From contig NZ_BMVY01000002.1 of assembly GCF_014650955.1 (NCBI RefSeq), positions 124,001-188,000 on the forward strand: a stretch of DNA of 64,000 bases, given 5' to 3'. The notes below the pieces were generated by a model. The model was not told where the DNA came from. It was given only the letters and a program-made list of their open reading frames with translations, and searched no databases. Origin of the DNA: Streptomyces tauricus. GTDB lineage: Bacteria; Actinomycetota; Actinomycetes; Streptomycetales; Streptomycetaceae. How positions within the stretch are numbered: the first letter of the stretch is position 1; every line of letters starts with the position of its first letter. The position numbers were made by a program, and so were the translations under genes. Below are positions 27,272-37,477 of the stretch, in pieces.

Positions 27272-28480
27272 ATGGCTCTCAATACGTCCGCCGACGCCCC
27301 CCTCCCCGTCGGCGAGGTGTCACGGCTCATCGGGGGATGGATCGACCGGCTGGGCGCCGTGTGGGTCGAGGGGCAGATCACCCAGCTGTCACGCCGCCCG
27401 GGCGCCGGAGTCGTCTTCCTGACCCTGCGCGACCCCTCGCACGACATCTCCGTGGGCGTGACCTGCTACCGGCAGGTGTTCGACGCCGTCGCCGACGTCG
27501 TGAGCGAGGGCGCCCGCGTCGTCGTCCACGCGAAACCCGAGTGGTACGCGCCGCGCGGGCAGCTGTCGCTGAGGGCCGTGGAGATCAAACCGGTGGGCGT
27601 CGGCGAACTGCTCGCCCGGCTGGAGCAGTTGAAGAAGTCCCTGGCCACGGAAGGGCTGTTCGCCGCCGAGCGCAAGAAGCCGCTCCCGTTCCTGCCCCAG
27701 CTCGTCGGTCTCGTCACCGGACGCGCCTCCGCCGCCGAGCGGGACGTCCTGGAGAACGCGCGCCACCGCTGGCCCGCCGTCCGCTTCGAGGTGCGCAATG
27801 TCGCCGTACAGGGCGTGCACGCGGTTCCGCAGGTCGTCCAGGCGGTGAAGGAGCTGGACGCGCTCGACGACGTCGATGTGATCATCGTGGCGCGCGGCGG
27901 CGGCAGCGTGGAGGACCTCCTCCCGTTCTCGGACGAGCAGCTCGTACGGGCGGTCGCGGCCTGCCGTACGCCTGTCGTGTCGGCCATCGGCCACGAGCCC
28001 GACAACCCGCTTCTGGACCACGTGGCCGACCTGCGCGCCTCCACCCCGACCGACGCCGCGAAGAAGGTCGTACCGGACGTCGGCGAGGAGTACGAACGGG
28101 TCCAGTTCCTGCGGGACCGTGCCCGTAGGTGCGTCGGGTCCTTCATCGAACGCGAGGAGCGGGGGCTCGCGCACGCGCTGGCCCGCCCCTCGATAGAGGA
28201 TCCGCACCGGATGGTGGACGAGCGCGCCGACCACGTCGCCTCACTCCTGGACCGGGGCCGCCGCACGCTCGGCCATCTCCTCGACCGGGCCGACTCGGAG
28301 CTGACCCACACCCACGCGCGCGTGGTGGCCCTCTCCCCCGCCGCGACCCTGAAGCGCGGTTACGCGGTCCTGCAGAAGTCCGACGGCCACGCCGTACGCT
28401 CCCCGGACGAGGTGGCGGCGGACGAGAGTCTGCGGGCGCGGGTCGCCGAGGGCGAGTTCACGGTACGAGTCGATGTCTGA
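27272..28480 (+). CDS. xseA: Exodeoxyribonuclease VII large subunit
   Basis: 402 residues. N-terminal OB-fold (about 12-110), then the catalytic domain with GRASAAERD and [21 protein letters not shown], then a coiled-coil C-terminus and GYAVL tail. With XseB it degrades single-stranded DNA to oligonucleotides. The ATG at 27272 gives the standard [17 protein letters not shown] start; the frame is open further upstream without conserved sequence. xseB follows after 21 bp. Confidence 0.96.
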   Translation: MALNTSADAPLPVGEVSRLIGGWIDRLGAVWVEGQITQLSRRPGAGVVFLTLRDPSHDISVGVTCYRQVFDAVADVVSEGARVVVHAKPEWYAPRGQLSLRAVEIKPVGVGELLARLEQLKKSLATEGLFAAERKKPLPFLPQLVGLVTGRASAAERDVLENARHRWPAVRFEVRNVAVQGVHAVPQVVQAVKELDALDDVDVIIVARGGGSVEDLLPFSDEQLVRAVAACRTPVVSAIGHEPDNPLLDHVADLRASTPTDAAKKVVPDVGEEYERVQFLRDRARRCVGSFIEREERGLAHALARPSIEDPHRMVDERADHVASLLDRGRRTLGHLLDRADSELTHTHARVVALSPAATLKRGYAVLQKSDGHAVRSPDEVAADESLRARVAEGEFTVRVDV

Positions 28481-28501
28481 GGCAGACCCTAGGGTGGACG
28501 C

Positions 28502-28783
28502 ATGACCAGCACGACCGGTACGGCCGGCAAGACGGACGAGGCGCTCGGGTACGAGCAGGCGCGGGACGAACTCATCGAGGTCGTACGCCGCCTGGAGACG
28601 GGCGGTACGACGCTTGAGGAGTCGCTCGCCCTGTGGGAGCGCGGCGAGGAGCTGGCCAAGGTGTGCCGCCGCTGGCTGGACGGGGCCCGCGCCCGCCTCG
28701 ACGCGGCGCTGGCGGAGGAAGAGCAGGCCGGGGCGGCTGCGGACGCCGACTCTGGTTCCGGCTCCAACTCCAGCTCCGAGTAG
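28502..28783 (+). CDS. xseB: Exodeoxyribonuclease VII small subunit
   Basis: 93 residues, with the typical [19 protein letters not shown]...[16 protein letters not shown] helical pattern that binds the XseA coiled coil. The C-terminal tail is Ser/Ala/Glu-rich and disordered. Operonic with xseA. Confidence 0.95.
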   Translation: MTSTTGTAGKTDEALGYEQARDELIEVVRRLETGGTTLEESLALWERGEELAKVCRRWLDGARARLDAALAEEEQAGAAADADSGSGSNSSSE

Positions 28784-28811
28784 ACGCCGACTTCGAGTAG
28801 ACGCCGACTTC
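28778..28811. repeat. 17-bp exact tandem duplication over the xseB stop
   Basis: GAGTAGACGCCGACTTC occurs at 28778-28794 and again at 28795-28811, with a degenerate third copy after. The first copy contains the xseB TAG stop. A recent slippage duplication. Confidence 0.7.
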
Positions 28812-28900
28812 GGGCGGACGCCGAACCGGGCAGACGGAGCCTCATCCCGAGGTAATTGGTCTGGCCATGCAGTCTGTGAAGCGGATCACGCCGGTCCAGT

Positions 28901-28922
28901 TTTGGTTGAACATTAAACCTAA
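28901..28922. promoter_or_regulatory. MarR-like palindrome upstream of the nitroreductase gene
   Basis: Arms TTTGGTTGAA and TTAAACCTAA flank a 2-nt centre (ca); 8 of 10 positions pair. The AT-rich dyad lies about 70 bp before the start codon. Size and composition suit a MarR-type repressor that is not encoded nearby. Confidence 0.45.
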
Positions 28923-28990
28923 CCGGCGTAGCGTCGTACCCGCCAGCCGATCCCCCGGGATCCGACGCACGCTTCGAGAAGGTTTTGTTC

Positions 28991-29581
28991 ATGTCTCTCG
29001 TTCTTGACCCCGCCGCCCAGGACCTGCTGTTCCGTGAGGCCCGCACCGCCAACGCCTTCACCGACGAGCCGGTGACCGACGAGCAGGTGCAGGCGATCTA
29101 CGACCTGGTCAAGTACGGCCCGACCGCCTTCAACCAGTCGCCGCTGCGCATCACCCTGGTCCGCTCCCCCGAGGCCCGCGAGCGCCTGGTGCAGCACATG
29201 GCCGAGGGCAACCAGCCCAAGACGGCCAGTGCCCCGCTGGTCGCGATCCTCTCCGCGGACAACGAGTTCCACGAGGAGCTGCCGGCCCTTCTCCCGCACT
29301 TCCCGCAGGCCAAGGACCTCTTCTTCGCCGAGCGCCCGGCCCGTGAGGGTGCCGCCGCACTCAACGCCGCGCTGCAGGCCGCGTACTTCATCATCGGTGT
29401 CCGTGCCGCCGGCCTGGCCGCCGGTCCGATGACGGGCTTCGACTTCGCGGGCGTCCAGAAGGAGTTCCTCGACGGCGACCACACCCCGCTGATGGTGGTC
29501 AACATCGGCCGGCCCGCCGAGGACGCCTGGTTCCCGCGCTCCCCGCGCCTTGAGGCCGACCAGGTCATCACGACGGTCTGA
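28991..29581 (+). CDS. Nitroreductase-family enzyme, malonic semialdehyde reductase (RutE)-like
   Basis: 196 residues, FMN-dependent nitroreductase fold: early TANAFTDEPVTDEQVQAIYDL, YGPTAFNQSPLR (flavin phosphate loop) and GPMTGFD. This pattern matches the HadB/RutE group, which reduces malonic semialdehyde to 3-hydroxypropionate in uracil catabolism. No other rut genes are adjacent, so the true substrate may differ. ATG at 28991 with RBS GAGAAGG. Monocistronic between two hairpins/dyads. Confidence 0.88.
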   Translation: MSLVLDPAAQDLLFREARTANAFTDEPVTDEQVQAIYDLVKYGPTAFNQSPLRITLVRSPEARERLVQHMAEGNQPKTASAPLVAILSADNEFHEELPALLPHFPQAKDLFFAERPAREGAAALNAALQAAYFIIGVRAAGLAAGPMTGFDFAGVQKEFLDGDHTPLMVVNIGRPAEDAWFPRSPRLEADQVITTV

Positions 29582-29640
29582 GCCGGACGGGCCCCCGAAC
29601 GGGACCCGGACAAGACCGGACAAGACCCGGACGTGACCCG

Positions 29641-29690
29641 AGACATGCGAGAGGCCCCCAGCGATGCCGCCGGGGGCCTCTCGCATGTCT
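29641..29690. terminator. Perfect 19-bp bidirectional terminator
   Basis: Arms 29641-29659 and 29672-29690 are exact complements over 19 bp with a 12-nt loop. It separates the convergent nitroreductase and DUF4245 genes. Confidence 0.85.
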
Positions 29691-29698
29691 TCCTGCGC

Positions 29699-30217
29699 TC
29701 ACGACGTCCTGAGCGACTCCGCCATCTTCGTCAGCTTCGCGAACGACGCCGTGCCGGTGACCACGGTCGTGGAGTTCTTCTCCCGGAGCACGAGGGCGTC
29801 GTACTTCCCGCCCTTGTACCGCTTCCAGGACTTCTCGCCGATGCGCTGCGTGACGTTCGTCTCCTGGGCGCCCTGACTGGCGTCCTCGATGAACGTGACG
29901 GGCTTCTGAGTGGACTGCTCGATCGCCACGTACTCCCCGTCGGGGTCGTGGAAGCCGAGGTGCCACGCGTCGAAGTCGTCGCCGCGGAACCGCACCGAGG
30001 TCGCCTTCCACTCCGCGGACAGACCCTCGGGCGCCGCCACCGGATACGTGGCCGCACGGCGTGCCGTGAGGAGCTCCACGCGGTAGTCGACCCGTTCAAG
30101 AGGGGGCTCCGAGTCGTCCTTCGGAATGAAGACGTAGATGAAACCCGCGACGATGCCGATCAGGCCCAGGGACAGCACCATGTCCCGGACCGACTGCTTG
30201 CCTTTTCTGCCTGCCAC
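29699..30217 (-). CDS. DUF4245 membrane-anchored protein
   Basis: 172 residues. A short basic N-terminus and one TM helix (about 13-31, [18 protein letters not shown]), then an extracytoplasmic domain of mixed strands and helices. Matches the actinobacterial DUF4245 family, often encoded beside xseAB and glpX as here. Function unknown. Divergent from glpX. Confidence 0.9.
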   Translation of the reverse strand: MAGRKGKQSVRDMVLSLGLIGIVAGFIYVFIPKDDSEPPLERVDYRVELLTARRAATYPVAAPEGLSAEWKATSVRFRGDDFDAWHLGFHDPDGEYVAIEQSTQKPVTFIEDASQGAQETNVTQRIGEKSWKRYKGGKYDALVLREKNSTTVVTGTASFAKLTKMAESLRTS

Positions 30218-30342
30218 TCCCCCATCGTCGCAGGTGTACTGCCCCGCTCATCCGTGGGGCCCCCTGCTCATTTTGTCGGACTGAGGATAGAGTCGGCCCG
30301 AACCCTCATCCGGCCGTCGCCGTATCAGAAAGGTGCGCTCCG

Positions 30343-31374
30343 ATGACCGAGCATCACTTGCCGTCCGAACTAGAGGTCCCCTCCGAGGCCCCCGACCGCA
30401 ACCTCGCCCTTGAGCTCGTCCGGGTCACCGAGGCCGCCGCGATGGCCGCGGGCCGCTGGGTCGGCCGCGGCGACAAGAACGGCGCCGACGGCGCGGCCGT
30501 CCGGGCCATGCGGACCCTCGTCTCCACCGTCTCGATGAACGGCGTCGTCGTCATCGGGGAGGGCGAGAAGGACGAGGCCCCGATGCTCTTCAACGGGGAG
30601 AACGTCGGCGACGGGACGGGTCCCGCGTGCGACATCGCCGTCGACCCGATCGACGGGACGACCCTCGCCGCGGCGGGCATGACCAACGCGATCGCCGTGC
30701 TGGCCGCCGCCGACCGGGGCACCATGTTCGACCCGTCCGCGGTCTTCTACATGGACAAGCTGGTCACCGGGCCCGAGGCCGCCGACTTCGTCGACATCAA
30801 CGCCCCGGTGTCCGTGAACATCCGCCGGGTCGCGAAGGCCAAGCGCGTCACGCCCGAGGACGTCACGGTCGTCATCCTCGACCGGCCGCGGCACGACGGC
30901 ATCATCAAGGAGATCCGGGAGACCGGCGCGCGCATCAAGCTCATCTCCGACGGTGACGTCGCGGGCTCGATCCTGGCGCTGCGCGAGGGCACGGGCATCG
31001 ACCTGCTGCTCGGCATCGGCGGTACGCCCGAGGGCATCATCTCGGCCTGTGCCGTGAAGTGCCTCGGCGGCACCATCCAGGGCAAGTTGTGGCCCAAGGA
31101 CGACGAGGAACGGGCGCGCGCCGTGGATGCGGGGCACGACCTGGACCGGGTGCTGCTCACGGATGACCTGGTGTCCGGGGAGAACGTGTTCTTCGTGGCG
31201 ACGGGGATCACCGACGGCGAGTTGCTGCGGGGGGTTCGGTACCGGCCCGAGACCGCCACGACCGACTCGATCGTGATGCGGTCGAAGTCGGGGACGGTTC
31301 GGCAGATCAGCTCCGAGCACCGGTTGGCGAAGCTGCGGGCGTACAGCGCGATCGACTTCGACCGCGCGAAGTAG
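30343..31374 (+). CDS. glpX: Class II fructose-1,6-bisphosphatase
   Basis: 343 residues. Dephosphorylates fructose 1,6-bisphosphate in gluconeogenesis. Metal and substrate motifs: [11 protein letters not shown] (72-82), [11 protein letters not shown] (97-107) and [10 protein letters not shown]. Length matches actinobacterial GlpX, the main FBPase of this group. Followed by a gap of repeats and a convergent whiB-like gene. Confidence 0.96.
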   Translation: MTEHHLPSELEVPSEAPDRNLALELVRVTEAAAMAAGRWVGRGDKNGADGAAVRAMRTLVSTVSMNGVVVIGEGEKDEAPMLFNGENVGDGTGPACDIAVDPIDGTTLAAAGMTNAIAVLAAADRGTMFDPSAVFYMDKLVTGPEAADFVDINAPVSVNIRRVAKAKRVTPEDVTVVILDRPRHDGIIKEIRETGARIKLISDGDVAGSILALREGTGIDLLLGIGGTPEGIISACAVKCLGGTIQGKLWPKDDEERARAVDAGHDLDRVLLTDDLVSGENVFFVATGITDGELLRGVRYRPETATTDSIVMRSKSGTVRQISSEHRLAKLRAYSAIDFDRAK

Positions 31375-31437
31375 GTCGCCGTTCGGGCGGGCGGGCGGGC
31401 GATGCGGACCGACCGTGGGTGGCTGCGGGTCCGTCGT

Positions 31438-31466
31438 GGCCGGCCGCGCGGTTCCCCGCGCCCCTG
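31438..31466. repeat. Family A repeat, single copy
   Basis: GCGCGGTTCCCCGCGCCCCTGA-type unit in the 267-bp gap between glpX and the convergent WhiB-like gene. The remainder of that gap holds short GGGTTGCCGG direct repeats and no gene. Confidence 0.55.
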
Positions 31467-31641
31467 ACGGGGCGCGTTGTCGACCAGGCGCGGTCCTCGC
31501 GGAGGGTGCGCTCGGCGGAGGCCCGTGACCGGGCGGAGGTTTTCGGTGGTGGGGCGGCCCTTGTGCTGAGGGGCGCCCCGTCTCCCGTACCGGGCTGCCG
31601 GACTGCCGTGTCGGGTTGCCGGGGTGGGTTGCCGGAGCGGG

Positions 31642-32019
31642 CTAGCCTGCCGCGGCTATCGGGCCCGGGGTGCGGGTCGTTTTCTGGAGGTCCAGGTCGC
31701 GGCGGCGGCGTCGGGCGAGGACCACACGGCGCTCGGCGGCGGTGAGGCCGCCCCAGACGCCGTACGGCTCGGGTTGCAGCAGTGCGTGTTCCCGGCACTC
31801 GATCATCACCGGACAGCGCGCGCAGACCCGCTTCGCCGCTTCCTCGCGGGACAGCCGGGCCGCGGTGGGCTCCTTCGAGGGTGCGAAGAACAGCCCGGCC
31901 TCGTCGCGGCGGCACACGGCCTCCGTGTGCCAGGGGGCGTCCTGGTCCCTCTCGCGCACCGGCACCGGCTGGGGCGGAACGGCAGCGACCTGCAGGGACT
32001 GATGCGGCGGATGCAGCAC
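31642..32019 (-). CDS. WhiB-family iron-sulfur transcriptional regulator
   Basis: 125 residues. The four [4Fe-4S] ligands are C36, C66, C69 and C75 (VCRRDE, VCARCPVMIEC), followed by the GVWGG turn (about 87-91) and a basic C-terminal tail (ARRRRRD) that contacts DNA. WhiB-like proteins bind sigma factor region 4 and sense redox or nitric oxide. Position next to glpX and the fumarase genes suggests the Streptomyces WblI group (from memory). Monocistronic. Confidence 0.93.
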   Translation of the reverse strand: MLHPPHQSLQVAAVPPQPVPVRERDQDAPWHTEAVCRRDEAGLFFAPSKEPTAARLSREEAAKRVCARCPVMIECREHALLQPEPYGVWGGLTAAERRVVLARRRRRDLDLQKTTRTPGPIAAAG

Positions 32020-32201
32020 GGTCTACTCCTGACGACGGCTTCGCGAGCGAGAGACGATGCAGCAAGGCCTACCCGCTGTACGCGCGCCTATGCACTCAGT
32101 TCGCAAGCGCGGGAGATCCCGTCCGGCACCGGGCCGGGCGCGGGGCCCCGCCCTGGACCGCGTCCTTCCGGTCTTCGTGGGTTCGCGTGTATTCGCGACC
32201 G

Positions 32202-32897
32202 TCAATGCCCCAGATGTTTGCGCAACTTGGCGTTCACCTTGTCGGTGACCCGGTCGAGGATGTCCTCGATCAGCTTGCCCCGCTTGGGCTTCGCCTCGAT
32301 GCTCCCCAGCACGGCCAGCCCGTCCACGTACACCACGGGGGCGTCCTGTTCGCCCGAGTCCAGTGTGTCCACCTCGAAGCTGCCGAGGACTCCACCGCCG
32401 CTGCCGCGCAGCGACACGTTCTCCGGGACGCGGACCTCGACGCTGCCGAACACCGATATCGCCTTGATCACGACCTGTTGGTGCTCGAAGATCGCCTCGC
32501 TGAGGTCTATCTCCACGCTGCCGAAGATCGCGTACGCGTGCGTGCGGCGGCCCACGCGCCAGCGGCCCCTGCGCACGGCCCCGCTGAACACCGCCACCAC
32601 GTTCTCGTCGGCGACCGGCGGGATCGCGCCCGGGGCGGGCCGGCTGGGGGCCGCCGCGAACGCGGCCGACGGGCGCGGGCGGTGGGCCGCGGGCAGGTCC
32701 CGCACCAGCGGTTCCAGTTCGCCCACGGTCTTCGCGCGGAAGACCTCCTCGACCCGCTCCGCGTGCTCGTCCGCGGTGAGGCGGCCCTCGGCGTGGGCGT
32801 CGCGCAGCATGTCCGCGATCCGGTCGCGGTCCGCGTCGGACGCACGGAGGTCGGTGTGCTTCCGAAGGTCGGTCTCGGTGTGCTTCTGAAGGTCCAC
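32202..32897 (-). CDS. DUF1707 / LiaF-like C-terminal domain protein
   Basis: 231 residues, soluble. N-terminal DUF1707 helical domain (about 17-68, LRASDADRDRIADMLRDAHAEGRLTADE), Pro/Ala linker, then a beta-helical domain with repeated VFGSVEV/ILGSIEA motifs like the cell-wall-active-antibiotic response domain. Often linked to envelope stress; function inferred. The N-terminal KHTETDLRKHTDLR is a small tandem duplication. GTG at 32897 used. Confidence 0.87.
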   Translation of the reverse strand: MDLQKHTETDLRKHTDLRASDADRDRIADMLRDAHAEGRLTADEHAERVEEVFRAKTVGELEPLVRDLPAAHRPRPSAAFAAAPSRPAPGAIPPVADENVVAVFSGAVRRGRWRVGRRTHAYAIFGSVEIDLSEAIFEHQQVVIKAISVFGSVEVRVPENVSLRGSGGGVLGSFEVDTLDSGEQDAPVVYVDGLAVLGSIEAKPKRGKLIEDILDRVTDKVNAKLRKHLGH

Positions 32898-32915
32898 GGC
32901 AGCAGCGTACCCAAA

Positions 32916-32929
32916 CGCGATAGATCGCG
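32916..32929. promoter_or_regulatory. Palindrome upstream of the DUF1707 gene
   Basis: CGCGAT-AG-ATCGCG, a perfect 6+2+6 palindrome 18 bp before the GTG start and in the divergent gap to the fumarase gene. Resembles a repressor site of PadR or GntR type; the regulator is not identified. Three GGGTGTGGA direct repeats follow at about 32936-32967. Confidence 0.45.
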
Positions 32930-33077
32930 ACTAGAGGGTGTGGACGTCGGGTGTGGACGGGTGTGGATGACCTACTGAGCCTTACCTCACAAGCTCGATG
33001 TCCGAGGCAGGTTCTACGCTGGTGGGCGCGCCGCCAACGGAGGCCGGCCACTGTCTGTCGATGAAGGATGCGGCGAG

Positions 33078-34742
<1,665 letters not shown>

Positions 34743-34748
34743 CTTTTC

Positions 34749-34941
34749 TCGCCCCCGCCGCCCCTACCCGTTCCCGTCACTGACTCAGGGGCTCCGCCCC
34801 CGAACCCCCGGTCCTCAAACGCCGGACGGGCTGATCCTTTAGCCCGTCCGGCGTTTGAGGACGAGCGCGCAGCGCGATACGGGGGGCGAGGGGGCGCAGC
34901 CCCCATGCGTGGGTGGGAATGGGTAGGGGCGGCGGGGGCGA
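34749..34941. repeat. Nested inverted repeat, family B, between two fumarase genes
   Basis: Outer 21-bp arms at 34749-34769 and 34921-34941, inner 22-bp arms at 34811-34832 and 34841-34862 with an 8-nt loop, and an intermediate gggctccgccccc / ggggcgcagccccc pair. The whole gap can fold as one branched structure. It ends 10 bp before the fumC start. Confidence 0.8.
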
Positions 34942-34951
34942 TATACCTGCT

Positions 34952-36337
34952 ATGACCGACTACCGCATCGAACACGACTCCATGGGCGAGGTCCGCGTCC
35001 CCGCGGACGCGAAGTGGCGGGCCCAGACCCAGCGCGCCGTCGAGAACTTCCCCATCTCCGGGCAGCGGATCGAGCGCGCCCACATCGAGGCCCTGGCCCG
35101 GATCAAGGCGGCCGCGGCCAAGGTGAACGCCGATCTCGGTGTGCTGGACAAGGACGTCGCGGAGGCCATCCAGGAGGCGGCGGGCGAGGTCGCGGACGGA
35201 AAGTGGGACGAGCAGTTCCCCGTGGACGTCTTCCAGACGGGTTCCGGGACCTCGTCCAACATGAACACCAACGAGGTGCTGGCCACGCTGGCGACGGAAC
35301 GGCTCGGCAGGGACGTACACCCGAACGACCACGTCAACGCCTCGCAGTCCAGCAACGACGTCTTCCCGTCCTCGATCCACATCGCCGCGACCGCCGCCGT
35401 CACCCGTGATCTCATCCCCGCCCTGGACCATCTCGCCGCGTCGCTGAGCCGCAAGTCCGAGGAGTTCGCCGATGTGGTGAAGTCGGGGCGGACCCATCTC
35501 ATGGACGCCACGCCGGTGACCCTCGGCCAGGAGTTCGGCGGGTACGCGGCCCAGGTGCGGTACGGGATCGAGCGGCTGGAGGCCTCGCTGCCGCGGCTTG
35601 CCGAGCTGCCGCTCGGCGGGACCGCCGTCGGGACCGGGATCAACACACCTCCCGGGTTCTCCGCCGCCGTCATCGCCGAGGTCGCGCGGACCACCGGGCT
35701 GCCGCTCACCGAGGCGCGCGACCACTTCGAGGCGCAGGGCGCGCGGGACGGGATCGTCGAGACCAGCGGGCAGCTGCGGACCATCGCCGTGGGTCTCACG
35801 AAGATCGCGAACGATCTGCGGTGGATGGCCTCCGGGCCGCGTACGGGTCTCGCGGAGATCAATCTGCCCGATCTGCAGCCGGGGTCGTCGATCATGCCCG
35901 GCAAGGTGAACCCCGTCATCCCCGAGGCCGTGCTCATGGTGGCCGCACAGGTGACCGGCAACGACGCCACGATCGGCGTCGCCGGAGCCTCCGGCAACTT
36001 CGAGCTCAACGTCATGCTCCCCGTCATCGGGAAGAACGTCCTGGAGTCGGTCCGGCTGCTCGCCAACGTCTCCCGGCTGCTCGCCGACCGGACCGTCGAC
36101 GGCATCACGGCCAACCGCGAGCGGGCCCGTGAGTACGCCGAGTCGTCACCGTCGGTCGTGACACCGCTGAACAAGTACATCGGGTACGAGGAGGCCGCCA
36201 AGGTCGCCAAGAAGGCCCTGGCCGAGCGGAGGACCATCCGCGAGGTCGTCCTGGAGTCGGGGTACGTCGAGCGCGGCGACCTCACCCGGGAGCAGCTGGA
36301 CGAGGCCCTGGATGTCCTGCGGATGACACGGCCGTAA
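34952..36337 (+). CDS. fumC: Class II fumarate hydratase
   Basis: 461 residues. Aspartase/fumarase superfamily signature [11 protein letters not shown] at 311-321, with the [14 protein letters not shown] and [12 protein letters not shown] substrate loops. Heat-stable, iron-free enzyme. The ATG at 34952 gives the usual [17 protein letters not shown]; the upstream open frame lies inside the repeat. No clear RBS: the nearest purine run is the arm of the repeat itself. Confidence 0.96.
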   Translation: MTDYRIEHDSMGEVRVPADAKWRAQTQRAVENFPISGQRIERAHIEALARIKAAAAKVNADLGVLDKDVAEAIQEAAGEVADGKWDEQFPVDVFQTGSGTSSNMNTNEVLATLATERLGRDVHPNDHVNASQSSNDVFPSSIHIAATAAVTRDLIPALDHLAASLSRKSEEFADVVKSGRTHLMDATPVTLGQEFGGYAAQVRYGIERLEASLPRLAELPLGGTAVGTGINTPPGFSAAVIAEVARTTGLPLTEARDHFEAQGARDGIVETSGQLRTIAVGLTKIANDLRWMASGPRTGLAEINLPDLQPGSSIMPGKVNPVIPEAVLMVAAQVTGNDATIGVAGASGNFELNVMLPVIGKNVLESVRLLANVSRLLADRTVDGITANRERAREYAESSPSVVTPLNKYIGYEEAAKVAKKALAERRTIREVVLESGYVERGDLTREQLDEALDVLRMTRP

Positions 36338-36409
36338 CGTCGGTCGGCCATCGGGCGAACCATGGCGCTTACCGCAGCGTCGTATGCCTCGGGCACCTAA
36401 TATCTGTTC

Positions 36410-37102
36410 ATGGCAGAGGGTGAAGCGGTGACACATGTGGAAGCGGGCGGTTCGGCGGCGTACTGGAACCCCGGGAGTCAGATCCTGTGGCGTTACCGGG
36501 AGAACGCCGGCGACCGCATCCACATCGCGCGTCCCGTGACCGTCGTGCGGGACGACAGCGAGATCCTCGCCGTGTGGCTGGCACCGGGGACGGAGTGCGT
36601 CAAGCCCGTCCTCACGGACGGCACCCCGGTGCACGCGGAGCCGCTGGAGTCCCGCTACACCAGGCCGCGGACCGTGCAGCGCGACCGCTGGTTCGGCACG
36701 GGCGTCCTCAAGCTGGCGCGGCCCGGCGAGCCCTGGTCGGTGTGGCTGTTCTGGGAGCCGGGCTGGCAGTTCAAGAACTGGTATGTCAACTTGGAGGAAC
36801 CGCTGGCCAGATGGGCCGGCGGGGTCGACTCCGAGGACCACTTCCTGGACATCTCGGTGCATCCGGACCGGACGTGGGGCTGGCGCGACGAGGACGAGTT
36901 CGCGCAGGCCCAGCGGGACGGCCTGATGGACGAACGGCTGGCAGCGCGCGTCGGCGAGGCCGGGCGCGCCGCGGTGGAGGTGATCCGCCGCTGGGGCCCG
37001 CCGTTCTCGGACGGCTGGCAGCACTGGCGCCCCGATCCTGCCTGGTCCGTACCGGCGCTGCCCGACGACTGGGATCGCACGCCCGCGCACGTGTCCACAT
37101 GA
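36410..37102 (+). CDS. DUF402 domain protein (nucleoside diphosphatase-like)
   Basis: 230 residues. The DUF402 region (about 60-190) includes the acidic metal site FLDISVHPDRTWGWRDEDEF. The family includes FomD-like and Ntdp-type nucleotide diphosphatases; in Streptomyces this conserved member is uncharacterised. The ATG at 36410 or an ATG/GTG slightly downstream could be used. Same strand as fumC, 72 bp away. Confidence 0.83.
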   Translation: MAEGEAVTHVEAGGSAAYWNPGSQILWRYRENAGDRIHIARPVTVVRDDSEILAVWLAPGTECVKPVLTDGTPVHAEPLESRYTRPRTVQRDRWFGTGVLKLARPGEPWSVWLFWEPGWQFKNWYVNLEEPLARWAGGVDSEDHFLDISVHPDRTWGWRDEDEFAQAQRDGLMDERLAARVGEAGRAAVEVIRRWGPPFSDGWQHWRPDPAWSVPALPDDWDRTPAHVST

Positions 37103-37477
37103 GACCCTTGATGCGCCCCCGTGGTAGAACCGTAGGATCGTCCTCCGCAACGGAAAGAACGAACAGTCAGGGTCGGTGCGCGACACCGTCGTTGAGGAGT
37201 GGTGGTCGGGTGGCGCGCGGGTGCGCTACGGCAACTCCCGCACAAAACGCTGGGCTTGACCGAACGTCACCGAGGGGCGGCAGGACGTGAGCGTGGGGTA
37301 CAAGGGTCACAGCGGTACGACCCGGAGCCGGCGAATCAGGCTGTTCCCGCCGGTGTCCGAAGGTCATTCTTCTGAGAGGCTGTCTGATCACGCGGGGATT
37401 CCGTTCCTGGGGCACGCATTCCGGGTATCGGGCTCTCTGCGGGACGAACTGCACGCACGGCGCGCAGCACCGGACGG
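37103..37477. other. Promoter-containing gap without a gene
   Basis: 375 bp upstream of the SpoIIE-type phosphatase gene. A GTG-started 69-codon frame (37287-37496) exists but lacks a good RBS and overlaps the next gene in another frame. I see no strong hairpin. Confidence 0.4.
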
